Shown: positions 38,204 to 46,862, counted from the stretch's first letter. The stretch: DNA of 62,422 nucleotides from an uncultured Pirellulaceae bacterium (GCA_937941455.1 CALDHM010000020.1:1-62422), one strand, 5' to 3'. A program made the numbers and translations. Notes: generated by a model from the letters alone, not told the origin.

Positions 38204-38854
38204 ATGGAAAGTATTCGGTTCCGCCCGATTGTGTTGGGCTTTATTCTCGCCGTTCTGCCCTTATGCTTCAGCAGCGGCTGCGTTCTGTCCCACTTGCTGT
38301 ATGTCATCAAGGGGCATAAGACGAAGGCCGAGTTTCAAGGGCTCGCCAACAAAAAGGTCGCCGTCCTGTGCTTGTCGGAATCTCAAGGTTTCGGCAACGA
38401 TTCCTTGACGGCGACCATCAGCAAAGCGGTCGGTCTGAAAATCCAGCAATCAGTGAAAAAAGTCCAGGTCGTTTCGCACAGCCGCATCGAGGATTGGCTC
38501 GACAATAACGACTGGAATCGTAAAGACATGGTCCGGTTCGGCAAGGGTGTCGGGGCGGAAAAGGTTGTGACGATCGAATTAGGAAATTATTCGATCCACG
38601 AAGGTTCAACGCTCTACAAAGGTCGATCCACCGTGCGTGTTCGCGTCTATGACGTCGCCAACGGGGGCGAGGTCGAATTCGAGAAAGGCCCCTCGGAATA
38701 CATTTTTCCAACGAACGGGCGGCCAGCCATTCAAACCAACGATCGCAACTTCGAGGCTGTCTATCTGGCCAAATTGACCGAGCACATTTCCAATCATTTC
38801 TGCGACTACGACGCCTTGGATCGAGTTGCCGAAGATGCGTCGATGATGTACTAG
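38204..38854 (+). CDS. Lipoprotein with a TolB/CsgG-like fold
   Basis: 216 residues from ATG 38204, preceded by AGGA at correct spacing; ATG 38195 is in frame but its ribosome site would be too close. The signal peptide ends in a lipobox around Cys26 (CFSSGC). The mature part reads KKVAVLCLSESQG, then helix-strand units and GVGAEKVVTIELGNYSIHEG, similar in layout to TolB-N or CsgG-type periplasmic domains. It is rich in beta strands, with no enzymatic motif. It probably resides at the outer membrane. Its function is unknown. Confidence 0.65.
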   Translation: MESIRFRPIVLGFILAVLPLCFSSGCVLSHLLYVIKGHKTKAEFQGLANKKVAVLCLSESQGFGNDSLTATISKAVGLKIQQSVKKVQVVSHSRIEDWLDNNDWNRKDMVRFGKGVGAEKVVTIELGNYSIHEGSTLYKGRSTVRVRVYDVANGGEVEFEKGPSEYIFPTNGRPAIQTNDRNFEAVYLAKLTEHISNHFCDYDALDRVAEDASMMY

Positions 38855-39246
38855 GACTGTGGGTTTTCCCTGGTGAGAACATCCAACACACACCGGTTCC
38901 CGCGGGGAAGGATCGCGATCAGCGCGATGCCGACAATGCGACGGCTCGGTGTTAGGCATTGTCCCAAAACGATTAGCCGGCATGCGTCAGCCTCCGATTT
39001 TCGCGAGAACCGCGGGCTAGCGCCCGGCGGCTGACGAGTTTTGGCACGAAGCCTAGGTCGAATTACTCAATCTTGTAAGCCGATCGATTCGTGGGGCGTC
39101 TCCATTTGCTATAGGCCCATGGATCCGATCGCCGCACAGGTGTATTCACCGACAAAACAGCGTTGAGTACACTGGCGAGAAACATGCAGGGTTGGTAGCG
39201 ACTAGCAATTTTTTGCCGTTCGCTTCGGCCATTGGGAGAACCTTGT
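38855..39246. other. Intergenic region
   Basis: 392 bp containing family A copy 7 (38952-39057). The remainder is plain, apart from a likely ribosome site GGGAG at 39234. Confidence 0.55.
38952..39057. repeat. REPIN-like inverted repeat, family A copy 7 (best preserved)
   Basis: Left end TAGGCATTGTCCCAAAAC, right end TTTTGGCACGAAGCCTAG, an imperfect terminal inverted repeat. The core has GATTTTCGCGAGAACCGCGG and the hairpin GGGC-TAGC-GCCC. Used here as the reference copy. Confidence 0.9.
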
Positions 39247-39696
39247 TTGACTCAGCGGAAATTCACTGCGGACCCACATCATCGAACTCGACGCGATCAT
39301 GCTATGGAAACCGCGGAAGATTATGTCGAAGCGATTGCCGACATCATTGCCACGCAACAAATCTGCCGGGTCGCCGATTTGACTAAGCGGTTCGGGGTCA
39401 CGCACGTTACTGTTTCGCGAATCGTCAAGCGTCTGCAGGCGGCTGGTTGGCTGACGACTAAACCCTACTATCCGATCGAGTTGACTGCGGAGGGGAGACG
39501 ATTGGCGGTCCAATCCAGATTGCGGCATCAGATTGTCTACGATTTTTTAATTGCTTTGGGCGCCGACGCGCAAACGGCGGCGATCGATTCCGAAGGGATC
39601 GAGCACCACGTCAGTAAAACCACGCTCGATTTGATGAAACGATTTGTCGCGCGGGAAACAACTCGGGCGAATGCGGACAAGAATCGGTCTCGCTGA
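39247..39696 (+). CDS. mntR: MntR-type metalloregulator
   Basis: 149 residues. TTG 39247 is preferred because GGGAG is ~9 bases upstream and the leader RTRRDHAMETAEDYVEAI matches the N-terminus of proteobacterial MntR proteins; ATG 39304 would cut this off. A winged helix (RVADLTKRFGVTHVTVSRIVKRL) is followed by ELTAEGRRLAVQS RHQIVYDFL and a metal-binding region with the DSEGIEHHVS motif. MntR binds Mn(II) and represses Mn uptake or activates export genes. No transporter gene is adjacent. A small GACTC-TTCC-GAGTC hairpin overlaps the stop. Confidence 0.88.
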   Translation: MTQRKFTADPHHRTRRDHAMETAEDYVEAIADIIATQQICRVADLTKRFGVTHVTVSRIVKRLQAAGWLTTKPYYPIELTAEGRRLAVQSRLRHQIVYDFLIALGADAQTAAIDSEGIEHHVSKTTLDLMKRFVARETTRANADKNRSR

Positions 39697-39970
39697 CTCT
39701 TCCGAGTCTCGCAGAAATAGACGTGCTTCGTCACCGCCCGTAACGTCAATCGGCCTTGGCATCGAGCCATGCAGCGCGGCATTGATTCGCGACTGTCAAT
39801 TCGTTATTTTTGAAGTGACGGTCGCAGGCCGCGGGCGCGAAATCCTATGGGCATGCTGCGAAGCCAGCATTGCCAGGTAGCGCGGCAACGCATTAGTGCA
39901 ACGTGGTGTTGCAAAAAGGTTGAAAATACGTCACGCCATCTTTTTCTTTTCTTCGGCTAGTTGGTAACCT

Positions 39971-40201
39971 ATGAACAAAATTCGCATCGAGTATTGCGGC
40001 CAGTGAAACTACTTGCCGCGAGCCGCCAGTTTGGCGGAAGAAATTGTCAAGGAATTTCAAGTCGAACCGGAATTGATCCGATCCTCGGGAGGCGTTTTCG
40101 AAGTTGCGTTCAACGACGAACTTGTTTTTTCGAAGAAAGCGCTGGGGCGTCACGCCGAACCGGGTGAAGTGCTCCGAATCCTCAAGAAAAAAATCGGTTG
40201 A
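39971..40201 (+). CDS. selW: SelW-like Rdx-family selenoprotein (TGA at 40004-40006 read as Sec)
   Basis: 76 residues if TGA 40004-40006 is read as selenocysteine. The protein opens MNKIRIEYCGQ-U-NYLPRAASLAEEI, the CxxU (normally CxxC) motif plus the conserved N-Y-x-P-R-A of Rdx/SelW proteins. It continues GGVFEVAFNDELVFSKKALGRHAEPGEV, the usual E/G-rich C-terminus. Such proteins have a thioredoxin-like fold and a proposed redox role with glutathione or 14-3-3-like partners. Without the TGA codon the frame downstream has only an unlikely internal start. A hairpin at 40022-40038 fits a SECIS. It lies 274 bp after mntR. Confidence 0.88.
40022..40038 (+). promoter_or_regulatory. Candidate bacterial SECIS hairpin in the selW-like gene
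   Basis: CCGCC pairs with GGCGG around AGUUU. The loop begins 22 nt after the in-frame TGA and contains GU. Apical loop sequence AGUU is shared with the hairpin at 1879. Confidence 0.6.
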
Positions 40202-40269
40202 GGTTGCCAGCCATCGTTCGTTGCCGCCGAGCCTTTTGATAGCAGCTAGCAGCGGTGGATGGCCAAGTG

Positions 40270-40330
40270 CTATCCCCAAACTGTCAGCGTCCGTAGCCCG
40301 AGGCGTAAGCGAGAACGGGTTTGGGGATGG
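40270..40330. repeat. Palindromic repeat, family C copy 1
   Basis: CTATCCCCAAAC and GTTTGGGGATGG are inverted ends (11 of 12 pair). Between them GTAGCCCGAGGCGTAAGCGA, a motif shared with 48952. Confidence 0.6.
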
Positions 40331-40444
40331 GCTCTAGGAAGCGGATTTGCGAAAAGTGCCGAATTTTTTTGTTGGGCGAGGAATTGACCTTGCCGCCTGC
40401 GCGGACTTTTCCTACAGTCCCTTCGCGGGAAGTTATGTCGGCTG

Positions 40445-40485
40445 CCGAGCGGTTGGAAAAATCAAAATTTTTCCGAACCGTTCGG
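40445..40485. other. Strong isolated hairpin
   Basis: CCGAGCGGTTGGAAAAAT and ATTTTTCCGAACCGTTCGG pair over ~18 bp with one wobble and one bulge around CAAA. A five-T run lies inside the stem rather than after it, so it is not a usual terminator. Confidence 0.55.
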
Positions 40486-40947
40486 GAATACCCGACGTAA
40501 CACTCTCGACCGGACACCAAAGCTGGTTTCAGCGAAGTCAAACGGTGGTCGCAAGGAATTCATAAATTTCAGCTTGGCCAACGACAACCGTATCGATTGT
40601 CGCGAACCTGGCCTGGCAACTTGGATGCCGGCAACCAGTCACTGTTGACATCAGCCTTTGCTTGAGCATGGTCGGGAGAATCGGATCGCCAGGACGACTC
40701 CCCTGCAAAATTCCAAGGTAGAATTCTAAATCAGCCATGGAACTTGCGGGAAACGGCATCCGATAACTTGACTGGGTTTGATGGCGAAATGCCTGAGCAC
40801 TCGGTCACGGAATGACAAACGCATTGTGAATGGACTAACAATCGGCAATGAACTGTGTTCGTCACGTAGGACGCTCACGGGGGGTGCCAAACCTGACAAG
40901 TAAATCGGCTTGTAGTCAGCGAGCCAATACCGTGATGGAGTAGAGAA

Positions 40948-41217
40948 ATGCATATTCAACCAACCAATCATTTGTCCAGCATCAGCCAGTCTCAACTGAA
41001 TTCGGCACAGACCAAATCGGACGTGTACGAAGGGATCCGCACGCCGGTTGATCAATTGGATTTCTCTATCGAAGCTCAAATGATGCTGAATTCGTCCAGC
41101 GGAGACATTCGCGCTGATCGTGTGGCCGACATCCGCATGCAAATCGCCAGCGGTCGCTACGAGACTCCGGAGAAGATCGAGTACGCCGTGGAACGCTTGC
41201 TTGATCAATTCGCGTAG
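40948..41217 (+). CDS. flgM: FlgM-type anti-sigma-28 factor
   Basis: 89 residues from ATG 40948. The N-terminal half is Gln/Ser-rich and looks disordered. The C-terminal half RADRVADIRMQIASGRYETP followed by EKIEYAVERLLDQF is the FlgM helical region that binds FliA. In enterics FlgM holds sigma-28 until the hook is finished and is then exported. No flagellar gene is nearby. The bidirectional terminator at 41324 follows. Confidence 0.85.
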   Translation: MHIQPTNHLSSISQSQLNSAQTKSDVYEGIRTPVDQLDFSIEAQMMLNSSSGDIRADRVADIRMQIASGRYETPEKIEYAVERLLDQFA

Positions 41218-41323
41218 TCAGCGCGAGTCTGATCGCAACTGCCACAAGTCACGTCCAGCCAATCGCGCGACACGGCTTTCCAATGGCAGCGAATCAGGGC
41301 CTTTGCTGCTGAGGAAAAAATGA

Positions 41324-41356
41324 AACGCCTCCCTGGTTGATGGGGAGGCGTTTTTT
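41324..41356. terminator. Bidirectional terminator between flgM-like and M28 peptidase genes
   Basis: AACGCCTCCC pairs perfectly with GGGAGGCGTT, followed by a T-run on the plus strand; a run of A just to the left serves as T-run for the minus strand. Confidence 0.85.
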
Positions 41357-41488
41357 GGGGATCCCCGCGTCATCGGGAGGGGGAGGGGTAATTGCAAACG
41401 CTTTTGATACCACCTGCAGTGCATCCCGCGGAGTTCTCGACCGATGGCCAGGCCGGTCTCAAGGTGTCTCCCCTCCGAGCCGGCTCGG

Positions 41489-43342
41489 TCAGTTTTTCAA
41501 TTCGACTTCGATCGTTTGCTCCTTGCCGTCACGCTCGATCAGGAACACGACTTTTTTGTCGGCCCGAGCGGCGACTTCGCGATTGACCTCGCGGCGACGA
41601 GTGATTTCTTTGTCGTCGATTTTCTTGATGCGGTCGCCGACCTTGAAACCCGCTTTTTCGGCCAAAGAGCCTTCCGTGATTTCGACGACGAAGACATCTC
41701 CCGCTTCGCCGTCCTCGAGGGATACTCCCAGGCGAACCCCGCGCCCTCGACCTCCACCGGAAGAAAACGTCGGACGTTTTGTCATGGCCAAAAGTTCATC
41801 GATCAGCCGTTCCGAATAGTCGACGATTTTAACTGCGCCTTCCAAGTAAATTGTTTCGAATACGTCCAGCGGTGTGTGGTAGGTCGCCGTCAGTCCCGTG
41901 TGAAAAAACATTACCGGGATGTTCTTTTGCTGAAATGCGAAGTGGTCGCTGGCGCCGAAGGCACCGGCGGGCTTGTTCAGTTTGAAGTTAAACTCCTCAT
42001 TCAGGCGGTCCACCAACGGTTCGAACTCAGGTGCCGAATCGGTACTGTAGATCGTCAACTGCTCGTCGCGCAGATTGCCGATCATGTCGTAGTTGATCAT
42101 CGTTACCGTATTTTCCAGGGGAAAAATCGGATTGGCGACGTAGTGCTGTGCACCCAGCAAGCCCATTTCTTCCGCCGAAAAACAGATGAACACCAGTCGG
42201 CGGCTTGGTTTGTTCGGGCGAGTCGCGAAACGCCGCGCGAGCTCAATGACGGCGACCGAACCCGTGGCGTTGTCGTCAGCTCCATTGTGAATCTTTTTGC
42301 CAGCGTCGGGCGATCGCGACCCGAAGGCACCGAGTCCCAGGTGGTCATAGTGAGCGCCAATCACGATCGTTTCGTCGGCGAGCGGGCCTTCGCCCTCGAG
42401 CACGCCGATCACATTGTTGGTCATCACGGGTTTACGTGCGAAGTCGGCCTTGGCCTTGGCCGTCCAGCCGGTCAAGGCCTGCGATCGAGGCTCCAAAGAC
42501 TCGCTGATCGATTTTTCGACGTCGGCTAGTTTGGAGAGCTTTTTGCCATCGGCCAATTGGATCGGAGTCGTTTCGAGTACCCGATCGAGCACGCTCCGTT
42601 TGACATGGACCAAAGGGACGTTCATCGTCGATGTGCCAAACAGATCTTCCGCGGCCAATTCGTCGCGATCCTCGTCCGGTGCCGTCTGGCTGTCGTTTAC
42701 CAGGATGATTGCCTTTGCCCCCCGGCTGCGAACGTTGGAACATTTGCTGCGGATCGAGGCGAAATTACTCGGTTCACTGGTCGAAAAAACCGTGTTCTTG
42801 TCCGACGGGCTTGGCTCTCGGCGGATCACCACCACGATTTTGTCAGTCACATCCAGTCCGCCGTATTCGTCGAAGTTCAAGTCCTCGGCGGAAATGCCGT
42901 AGCCGACGAACACCAATTCCCCCTCCAAATCAAAGGCGGTTCGGCCGATTTGTGTGGTGAATTCTTTCCCGTACTCGAGCGTCAACGATCGGCCGTCCGG
43001 TCCGGAGAGAGCGAGGTACGTCGATCCAGGGACGACCGTTCTGGTGCGCCCGACGTCGAAGGGCTGCAGGTACGAACCGTCGGGCATCCCGGGCTTGAGT
43101 CCGATTTCCTCGAAGGCCTTGGCGATGTACTGCTCGGCCAGTTTCATTTCCGGGGAGCCCGGCAAGCGTCCCTTCAACTCGTCGGAGGACAAATATTTCA
43201 GGTCGGCGCTGTACCGCTCGAGTGCCCCGACCGATGAGATCATTTGCGCGGGACTGCTTGCGGCAAGCGAAAGGCCGACGAGGAAGCCCTGCGCGACCAA
43301 TGCCAAACGGGTAGCTAAACGGTCCAGACGGTTGATCGACAT
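41489..43342 (-). CDS. M28 zinc aminopeptidase with PA and PDZ domains, exported
   Basis: 617 residues from ATG 43342, with AGAGGATT upstream; TTG 43363 is an alternative. A signal segment ends near SSPAQ. A PA-like lid domain lies ~110-260. The M28 catalytic part holds all metal ligands: GAHYDHLG, HNGADDNATGS, FSAEEMGLLGA, NYDMIGN and GASDHFAF. The last ~90 residues are a PDZ domain (RGVRLGVSLEDGEAGDVFVV, AEKAGFKVGDRI). It should cut N-terminal residues from peptides in the periplasm. The leader carries a terminator-like hairpin at 43374 on the same strand. Confidence 0.93.
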   Translation of the reverse strand: MSINRLDRLATRLALVAQGFLVGLSLAASSPAQMISSVGALERYSADLKYLSSDELKGRLPGSPEMKLAEQYIAKAFEEIGLKPGMPDGSYLQPFDVGRTRTVVPGSTYLALSGPDGRSLTLEYGKEFTTQIGRTAFDLEGELVFVGYGISAEDLNFDEYGGLDVTDKIVVVIRREPSPSDKNTVFSTSEPSNFASIRSKCSNVRSRGAKAIILVNDSQTAPDEDRDELAAEDLFGTSTMNVPLVHVKRSVLDRVLETTPIQLADGKKLSKLADVEKSISESLEPRSQALTGWTAKAKADFARKPVMTNNVIGVLEGEGPLADETIVIGAHYDHLGLGAFGSRSPDAGKKIHNGADDNATGSVAVIELARRFATRPNKPSRRLVFICFSAEEMGLLGAQHYVANPIFPLENTVTMINYDMIGNLRDEQLTIYSTDSAPEFEPLVDRLNEEFNFKLNKPAGAFGASDHFAFQQKNIPVMFFHTGLTATYHTPLDVFETIYLEGAVKIVDYSERLIDELLAMTKRPTFSSGGGRGRGVRLGVSLEDGEAGDVFVVEITEGSLAEKAGFKVGDRIKKIDDKEITRRREVNREVAARADKKVVFLIERDGKEQTIEVELKN

Positions 43343-43666
43343 TTTTTCGAATCCTCTGCTCAAATGTGAAAAAGCCCCAAAAACGGGGCGAAAAGTGCGA
43401 CAAACTGACGACTTGGAATATTAAACCACTCACAGCCACGAAAGTCGCGTGAGCCGCCAGTTTAATTGACAGTGGCCCCGGACGTAAAGCGATTAGGGCT
43501 GATCCTTGAAAAAACCGCTTTCCTCATTTACATTTTGGGCGGTCGTGGAACACGTCCATAGGAGGCCGACGATCGTGTTTCCGTGCTCCGCGATGTGTGG
43601 TCCCGACCACGAAGGCTCGGCCACTGGGCTGTAGACAATCCCTCCTTCGGACCTGATGACGAACCA
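43343..43666. other. Divergent promoter region
   Basis: 324 bp between the M28 peptidase (minus) and E1 (plus) starts. Contains the 43374 hairpin; no promoter box was certain. An in-frame TTG/ATG at 43583 could extend E1 by 28 residues. Confidence 0.45.
43374..43389 (-). terminator. Terminator-like hairpin in the peptidase leader
   Basis: On the minus strand GCCCC and GGGGC pair around GTTTTT, followed by TTTTTC, 32 bp before the peptidase ATG. The stem is short (5 bp). It could attenuate transcription, or be a chance structure. Confidence 0.35.
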
Positions 43667-45637
43667 ATGAACGCGACCAAAACCAAAACATACAACCGAC
43701 TCGAACTGCTGAAATTGATGTACTTGAGCCGCGAGGGAGACCGACGCGAGGGGGTCTTGCATCGTCAGAGCAAGGGGTGGTTCCAGGTCGCGGGAATGGG
43801 GCATGAGGCTCTAGCGGCGATCGGCTTGCTGCTCGAGGCCGACGACTATGTTTTCCCCTATTATCGCGACCGCGCTCTGGTGTTGTCCCGCGGCGTGACC
43901 AATGCGGAATTGGCGCGAGCCTATTTTGCCAAGCGGAACACGGGCAGTGGTGGTCGCCAAATGCCTGGCCATTATTCCAGTCGCAGACACAATATCTGGT
44001 CGGTTCCGACGCCGACGGGAGCCAACGCCTTGCCCGCCTGCGGTGTCGCCTGGTCGATGCAACTAACGGGTAAGCGCAACGTCGTAATCGCGACCGTCGG
44101 CGATGCCGCCTCCCGGCAGGGTGAGTTTTACGAGGCCGTGTCATTTGCCGTCGAGCGAAAGTTGCCGATTGTGCTGATCGTCGAAGACAACCTGTACGGC
44201 ATCAGCACGAACACGGAAAAGTTCAATCCATTCAAATTGGAAATTTTCAACGAAGATTTAGTCGTTCGCGTCGATGCCCGCCATCCCGATCGAGTGTACG
44301 AAGCGGCCGCGTTGGCGATCGGCAAGGCCCGGTCTGGCGGCGGCCCGACGCTCATGGTCTGCGAGGTCGATCGCCTCTGCAGCCATACCAGCAGCGATGA
44401 CCACCGCGTCTATCGCCCGCAGCATGAGATCGACGAAATGATGACTCGCGACCCGATCACCGTGGTCGCCAACGAGCTAATCGAGGCGGGCGAGTTGTCC
44501 GCCGAGGACTGGGAGGCCATCAAACAAGAGATCAACCAGCAAGTCGACCGGGAATATATCGAAGCCGAAACTGAAACCGATCCGCAGGCTGAAGAATTGC
44601 TTGACCATTTGTTCGGACCGCTTCCCGAGCCCAAATCGCCGCCGCTGGAGGGGGGACGCAAATGGCGGATGGTCGACGCCATCAACGCGGTCTTCAAGGC
44701 GGGTTTGAAAGCCGACGATCGCTATGTGTTCTTTGGCGAGGATATCGAAGACCCGAAGGGAGGGGTGTTCCGTCTCACTGCGGATCTTTCTACCAATCAT
44801 CCGGATCGCGTCTTCAACAGTCCCTTGGCTGAAGCGACGATCGCCGGTGTGGCGACGGGCATGGCCTGTTACGGGCTTCGCCCCGTGTTTGAGTTGCAAT
44901 TCATCGACTTCATGGGCCCGGCGTGGAACCAATTGAGCCAAAACCTGGCGACGCTCCGCTGGCGTACTTTCGGCGAATGGAAATGCCCGGCTGTGATCTA
45001 TTCGCCGTACGGGGCCTACTTGCCCGGCGGCTCGCTGTGGCATAGCCAAGCGAACGAGAGCCTTTTCGCCCACTCGCCCGGAATTCGCGTCGTGGTCCCT
45101 AGCACGCCTGAGGATGCGGCGGCTCTGATGTGGACGGCAATGCATGCCGATGATCCGACGATCTTCCTCATTCCGAAACATCTATTCCGCCTGCAAATGG
45201 ATTGCCCCGCAGACGTTCCCGCCGTCGGTTTCGGCCAGGCCCGCGTACGTCGCGAAGGGGATGACGTTACCGTGGTCACCTGGGGTAATTGCATTGAGCA
45301 GGCTCTGGCCGCCGCTAATGAGCTGGCCGACGAATGCGAGGTCGAAGTCATCGACTTGCGTTCGATCGTGCCGTGGGATCGCGATACAGTTGTGCGGTCG
45401 GTCGAGAAAACTGGCCGCTTGGTCGTGATCCAAGAGGACGGCAGGTCTTGCTCCGTGGGCCAAATGATCATCAGCGAGTTGATGAGTGATGAAACGAGCT
45501 TCGCTCACTTCGTCAGTCCGCCGCAACTTGTGTCCAAGCCCGACGTACACATCGGTTACAACCCCATCTACGAATACGCCGCACTGCCAGACAATCGCCG
45601 CGTCGTGGAGGCTATTCGCAAAACACTCGAGGACTAA
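43667..45637 (+). CDS. 2-oxoacid dehydrogenase E1, alpha-beta fusion
   Basis: 656 residues from ATG 43667; ATG at 43583 is an alternative. The N-terminal ~330 residues are the E1 alpha part, with GMGHEALAAIGLLL, the HxxxR region YYRDRALVLSRG and the ThDP/Mg motif GDAASRQGEFYEA-VEDNLYG. The C-terminal ~310 are E1 beta (FFGEDIEDPKGGVFR, FNSPLAEATIAGVATGMA, VVTWGNCIEQAL, DLRSIVPWD). Fused E1 chains occur in the branched-chain/acetoin type; most such enzymes are two genes. It decarboxylates a 2-oxoacid and loads the acyl group onto E2, encoded 6 bp downstream. The substrate cannot be told from the sequence. Confidence 0.9.
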   Translation: MNATKTKTYNRLELLKLMYLSREGDRREGVLHRQSKGWFQVAGMGHEALAAIGLLLEADDYVFPYYRDRALVLSRGVTNAELARAYFAKRNTGSGGRQMPGHYSSRRHNIWSVPTPTGANALPACGVAWSMQLTGKRNVVIATVGDAASRQGEFYEAVSFAVERKLPIVLIVEDNLYGISTNTEKFNPFKLEIFNEDLVVRVDARHPDRVYEAAALAIGKARSGGGPTLMVCEVDRLCSHTSSDDHRVYRPQHEIDEMMTRDPITVVANELIEAGELSAEDWEAIKQEINQQVDREYIEAETETDPQAEELLDHLFGPLPEPKSPPLEGGRKWRMVDAINAVFKAGLKADDRYVFFGEDIEDPKGGVFRLTADLSTNHPDRVFNSPLAEATIAGVATGMACYGLRPVFELQFIDFMGPAWNQLSQNLATLRWRTFGEWKCPAVIYSPYGAYLPGGSLWHSQANESLFAHSPGIRVVVPSTPEDAAALMWTAMHADDPTIFLIPKHLFRLQMDCPADVPAVGFGQARVRREGDDVTVVTWGNCIEQALAAANELADECEVEVIDLRSIVPWDRDTVVRSVEKTGRLVVIQEDGRSCSVGQMIISELMSDETSFAHFVSPPQLVSKPDVHIGYNPIYEYAALPDNRRVVEAIRKTLED

Positions 45638-45643
45638 GCCAAC

Positions 45644-46861
45644 ATGCCAATCATTTCCATTCGGATTCCACAACTCGGCGAAGGTCTGCAAGAGGCGTTG
45701 CTGGTCGAGTTCCTCAAAAAGCCTGGTGACGTGATCAAAAGGGACGAGGCGATTTACGTCATGGAAACCGACAAGGCGACGACCGACGTCGAGTCTCCCT
45801 ACGACGGCAAGTTGATCGAATGGACGGTGGAGACGGGCACGGTTCTGCAGATCGGCGCGGAAATCGGCAAGATCGAAGTCGCGGAAGGCGTCAAAGAAGT
45901 ACCGACCGGACATGGCCCGGCCGATTCCCACGCAACGAGCGCCTCTGCTGACCACTCTAGCTCATCGACATCGAGCCGCGCCACGGCTGAGCCAGCTGTG
46001 CGGGGCGGCGAAGGGGGAGTGATGATCCCCCCCAAAACGCGAAAATATTTGAAAGACAAGGGCTTGCTTGAAATTGCGGATCAAATTCCCTGCTCCGGAA
46101 AAAAGCTGATGCCCGAGGACGTCGATGCTTTCGTCGCTGCCGGGGGCGTGACAGCGGCTCCCGCGGACAAGGCTGCTCCGCTGACGGCCACCGACGCCTA
46201 CGACGTCGTGAACTTGCCGCAATCGCAAATCGTCCTGAATTACCGCTTGGTACGGGGGACCCAGGTTTGTGTCCCGGTGACGGTAATGAGCGAGATCAAC
46301 TGGTCGGCAGTCGAGCAGGCGCGTCAAAGAACCAAGGCCAGCGGCGGACCGACAGCGTTCGCGATGGCCTGCTGGTGCGTGGTCCAGGCCCTGAAGCAAC
46401 ACGATAAATTCCGCAGTGTGCTCAGCAGCGACGGCCGCGCTCTCAAGGTGTTCAAACGAGTGAACCTGGGGGTCGCCGTAGCTCTCCCCGGCGATGAAAT
46501 GGTCACTGCGGTCGTCCGAGATGCCGACCAATTGAGCGCGGCCGATTTCTTCCAGAGGCTGGCTCAGCAAATCGAGATCGCCCGCGATGGCAAAGACCAG
46601 GCCGACGAGTCGACGACGCTGACCGTGTCGAATATCGGCAAGGCGGGGATGAAAATCGGCATTCCCGCGATTGTGGCCCCTGCAGTGGCGACGCTTGCCA
46701 TCGGCGAAACCTATGCGCTCCCCGTACCCGACGGATCGAGCTTCAAGTTCCAGCCTACGGTCACGGCCACGCTGTCCTTCGACCACCGGATCGCCAACGG
46801 AGTTGGTGCCGCGAATTTCCTGAATGCGGTCAAGTCGCAAATCGAAAGTTTTCGTTGGTAG
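45644..46861 (+). CDS. Dihydrolipoamide acyltransferase (E2)
   Basis: 405 residues from ATG 45644. A lipoyl domain at ~1-80 carries the attachment Lys44 in METDKATTD. A Ser/Ala/Thr-rich linker leads to a peripheral subunit-binding domain (~125-160; PPKTRKYLKDKGL), then the catalytic domain (~185-405). The catalytic motif reads SFDHRIANGVGAANFL: the His is kept but the usual Asp of H-R-x-x-D-G is Asn. E1 lies 6 bp upstream, with no E3 nearby. It moves acyl groups to CoA; the Asn may lower activity or reflect a subfamily. Confidence 0.9.
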   Translation: MPIISIRIPQLGEGLQEALLVEFLKKPGDVIKRDEAIYVMETDKATTDVESPYDGKLIEWTVETGTVLQIGAEIGKIEVAEGVKEVPTGHGPADSHATSASADHSSSSTSSRATAEPAVRGGEGGVMIPPKTRKYLKDKGLLEIADQIPCSGKKLMPEDVDAFVAAGGVTAAPADKAAPLTATDAYDVVNLPQSQIVLNYRLVRGTQVCVPVTVMSEINWSAVEQARQRTKASGGPTAFAMACWCVVQALKQHDKFRSVLSSDGRALKVFKRVNLGVAVALPGDEMVTAVVRDADQLSAADFFQRLAQQIEIARDGKDQADESTTLTVSNIGKAGMKIGIPAIVAPAVATLAIGETYALPVPDGSSFKFQPTVTATLSFDHRIANGVGAANFLNAVKSQIESFRW

Positions 46862-46862
46862 T

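Larger units (their letters stand above)
40202..40947. other. 746-bp intergenic region with repeat and strong hairpin
   Basis: Contains family C copy 1 (40270-40330) and an 18-bp hairpin (40445-40485). No coding frame in it looked real. It could contain a small RNA or a long leader for the flgM-like gene. Confidence 0.5.

Noticed and set aside
39044-39057. TGGCACGAAGCCTAG as a sigma-54 promoter
   Set aside because: It has a -24-like box but no TTGC at -12; it is the end of a family A repeat.
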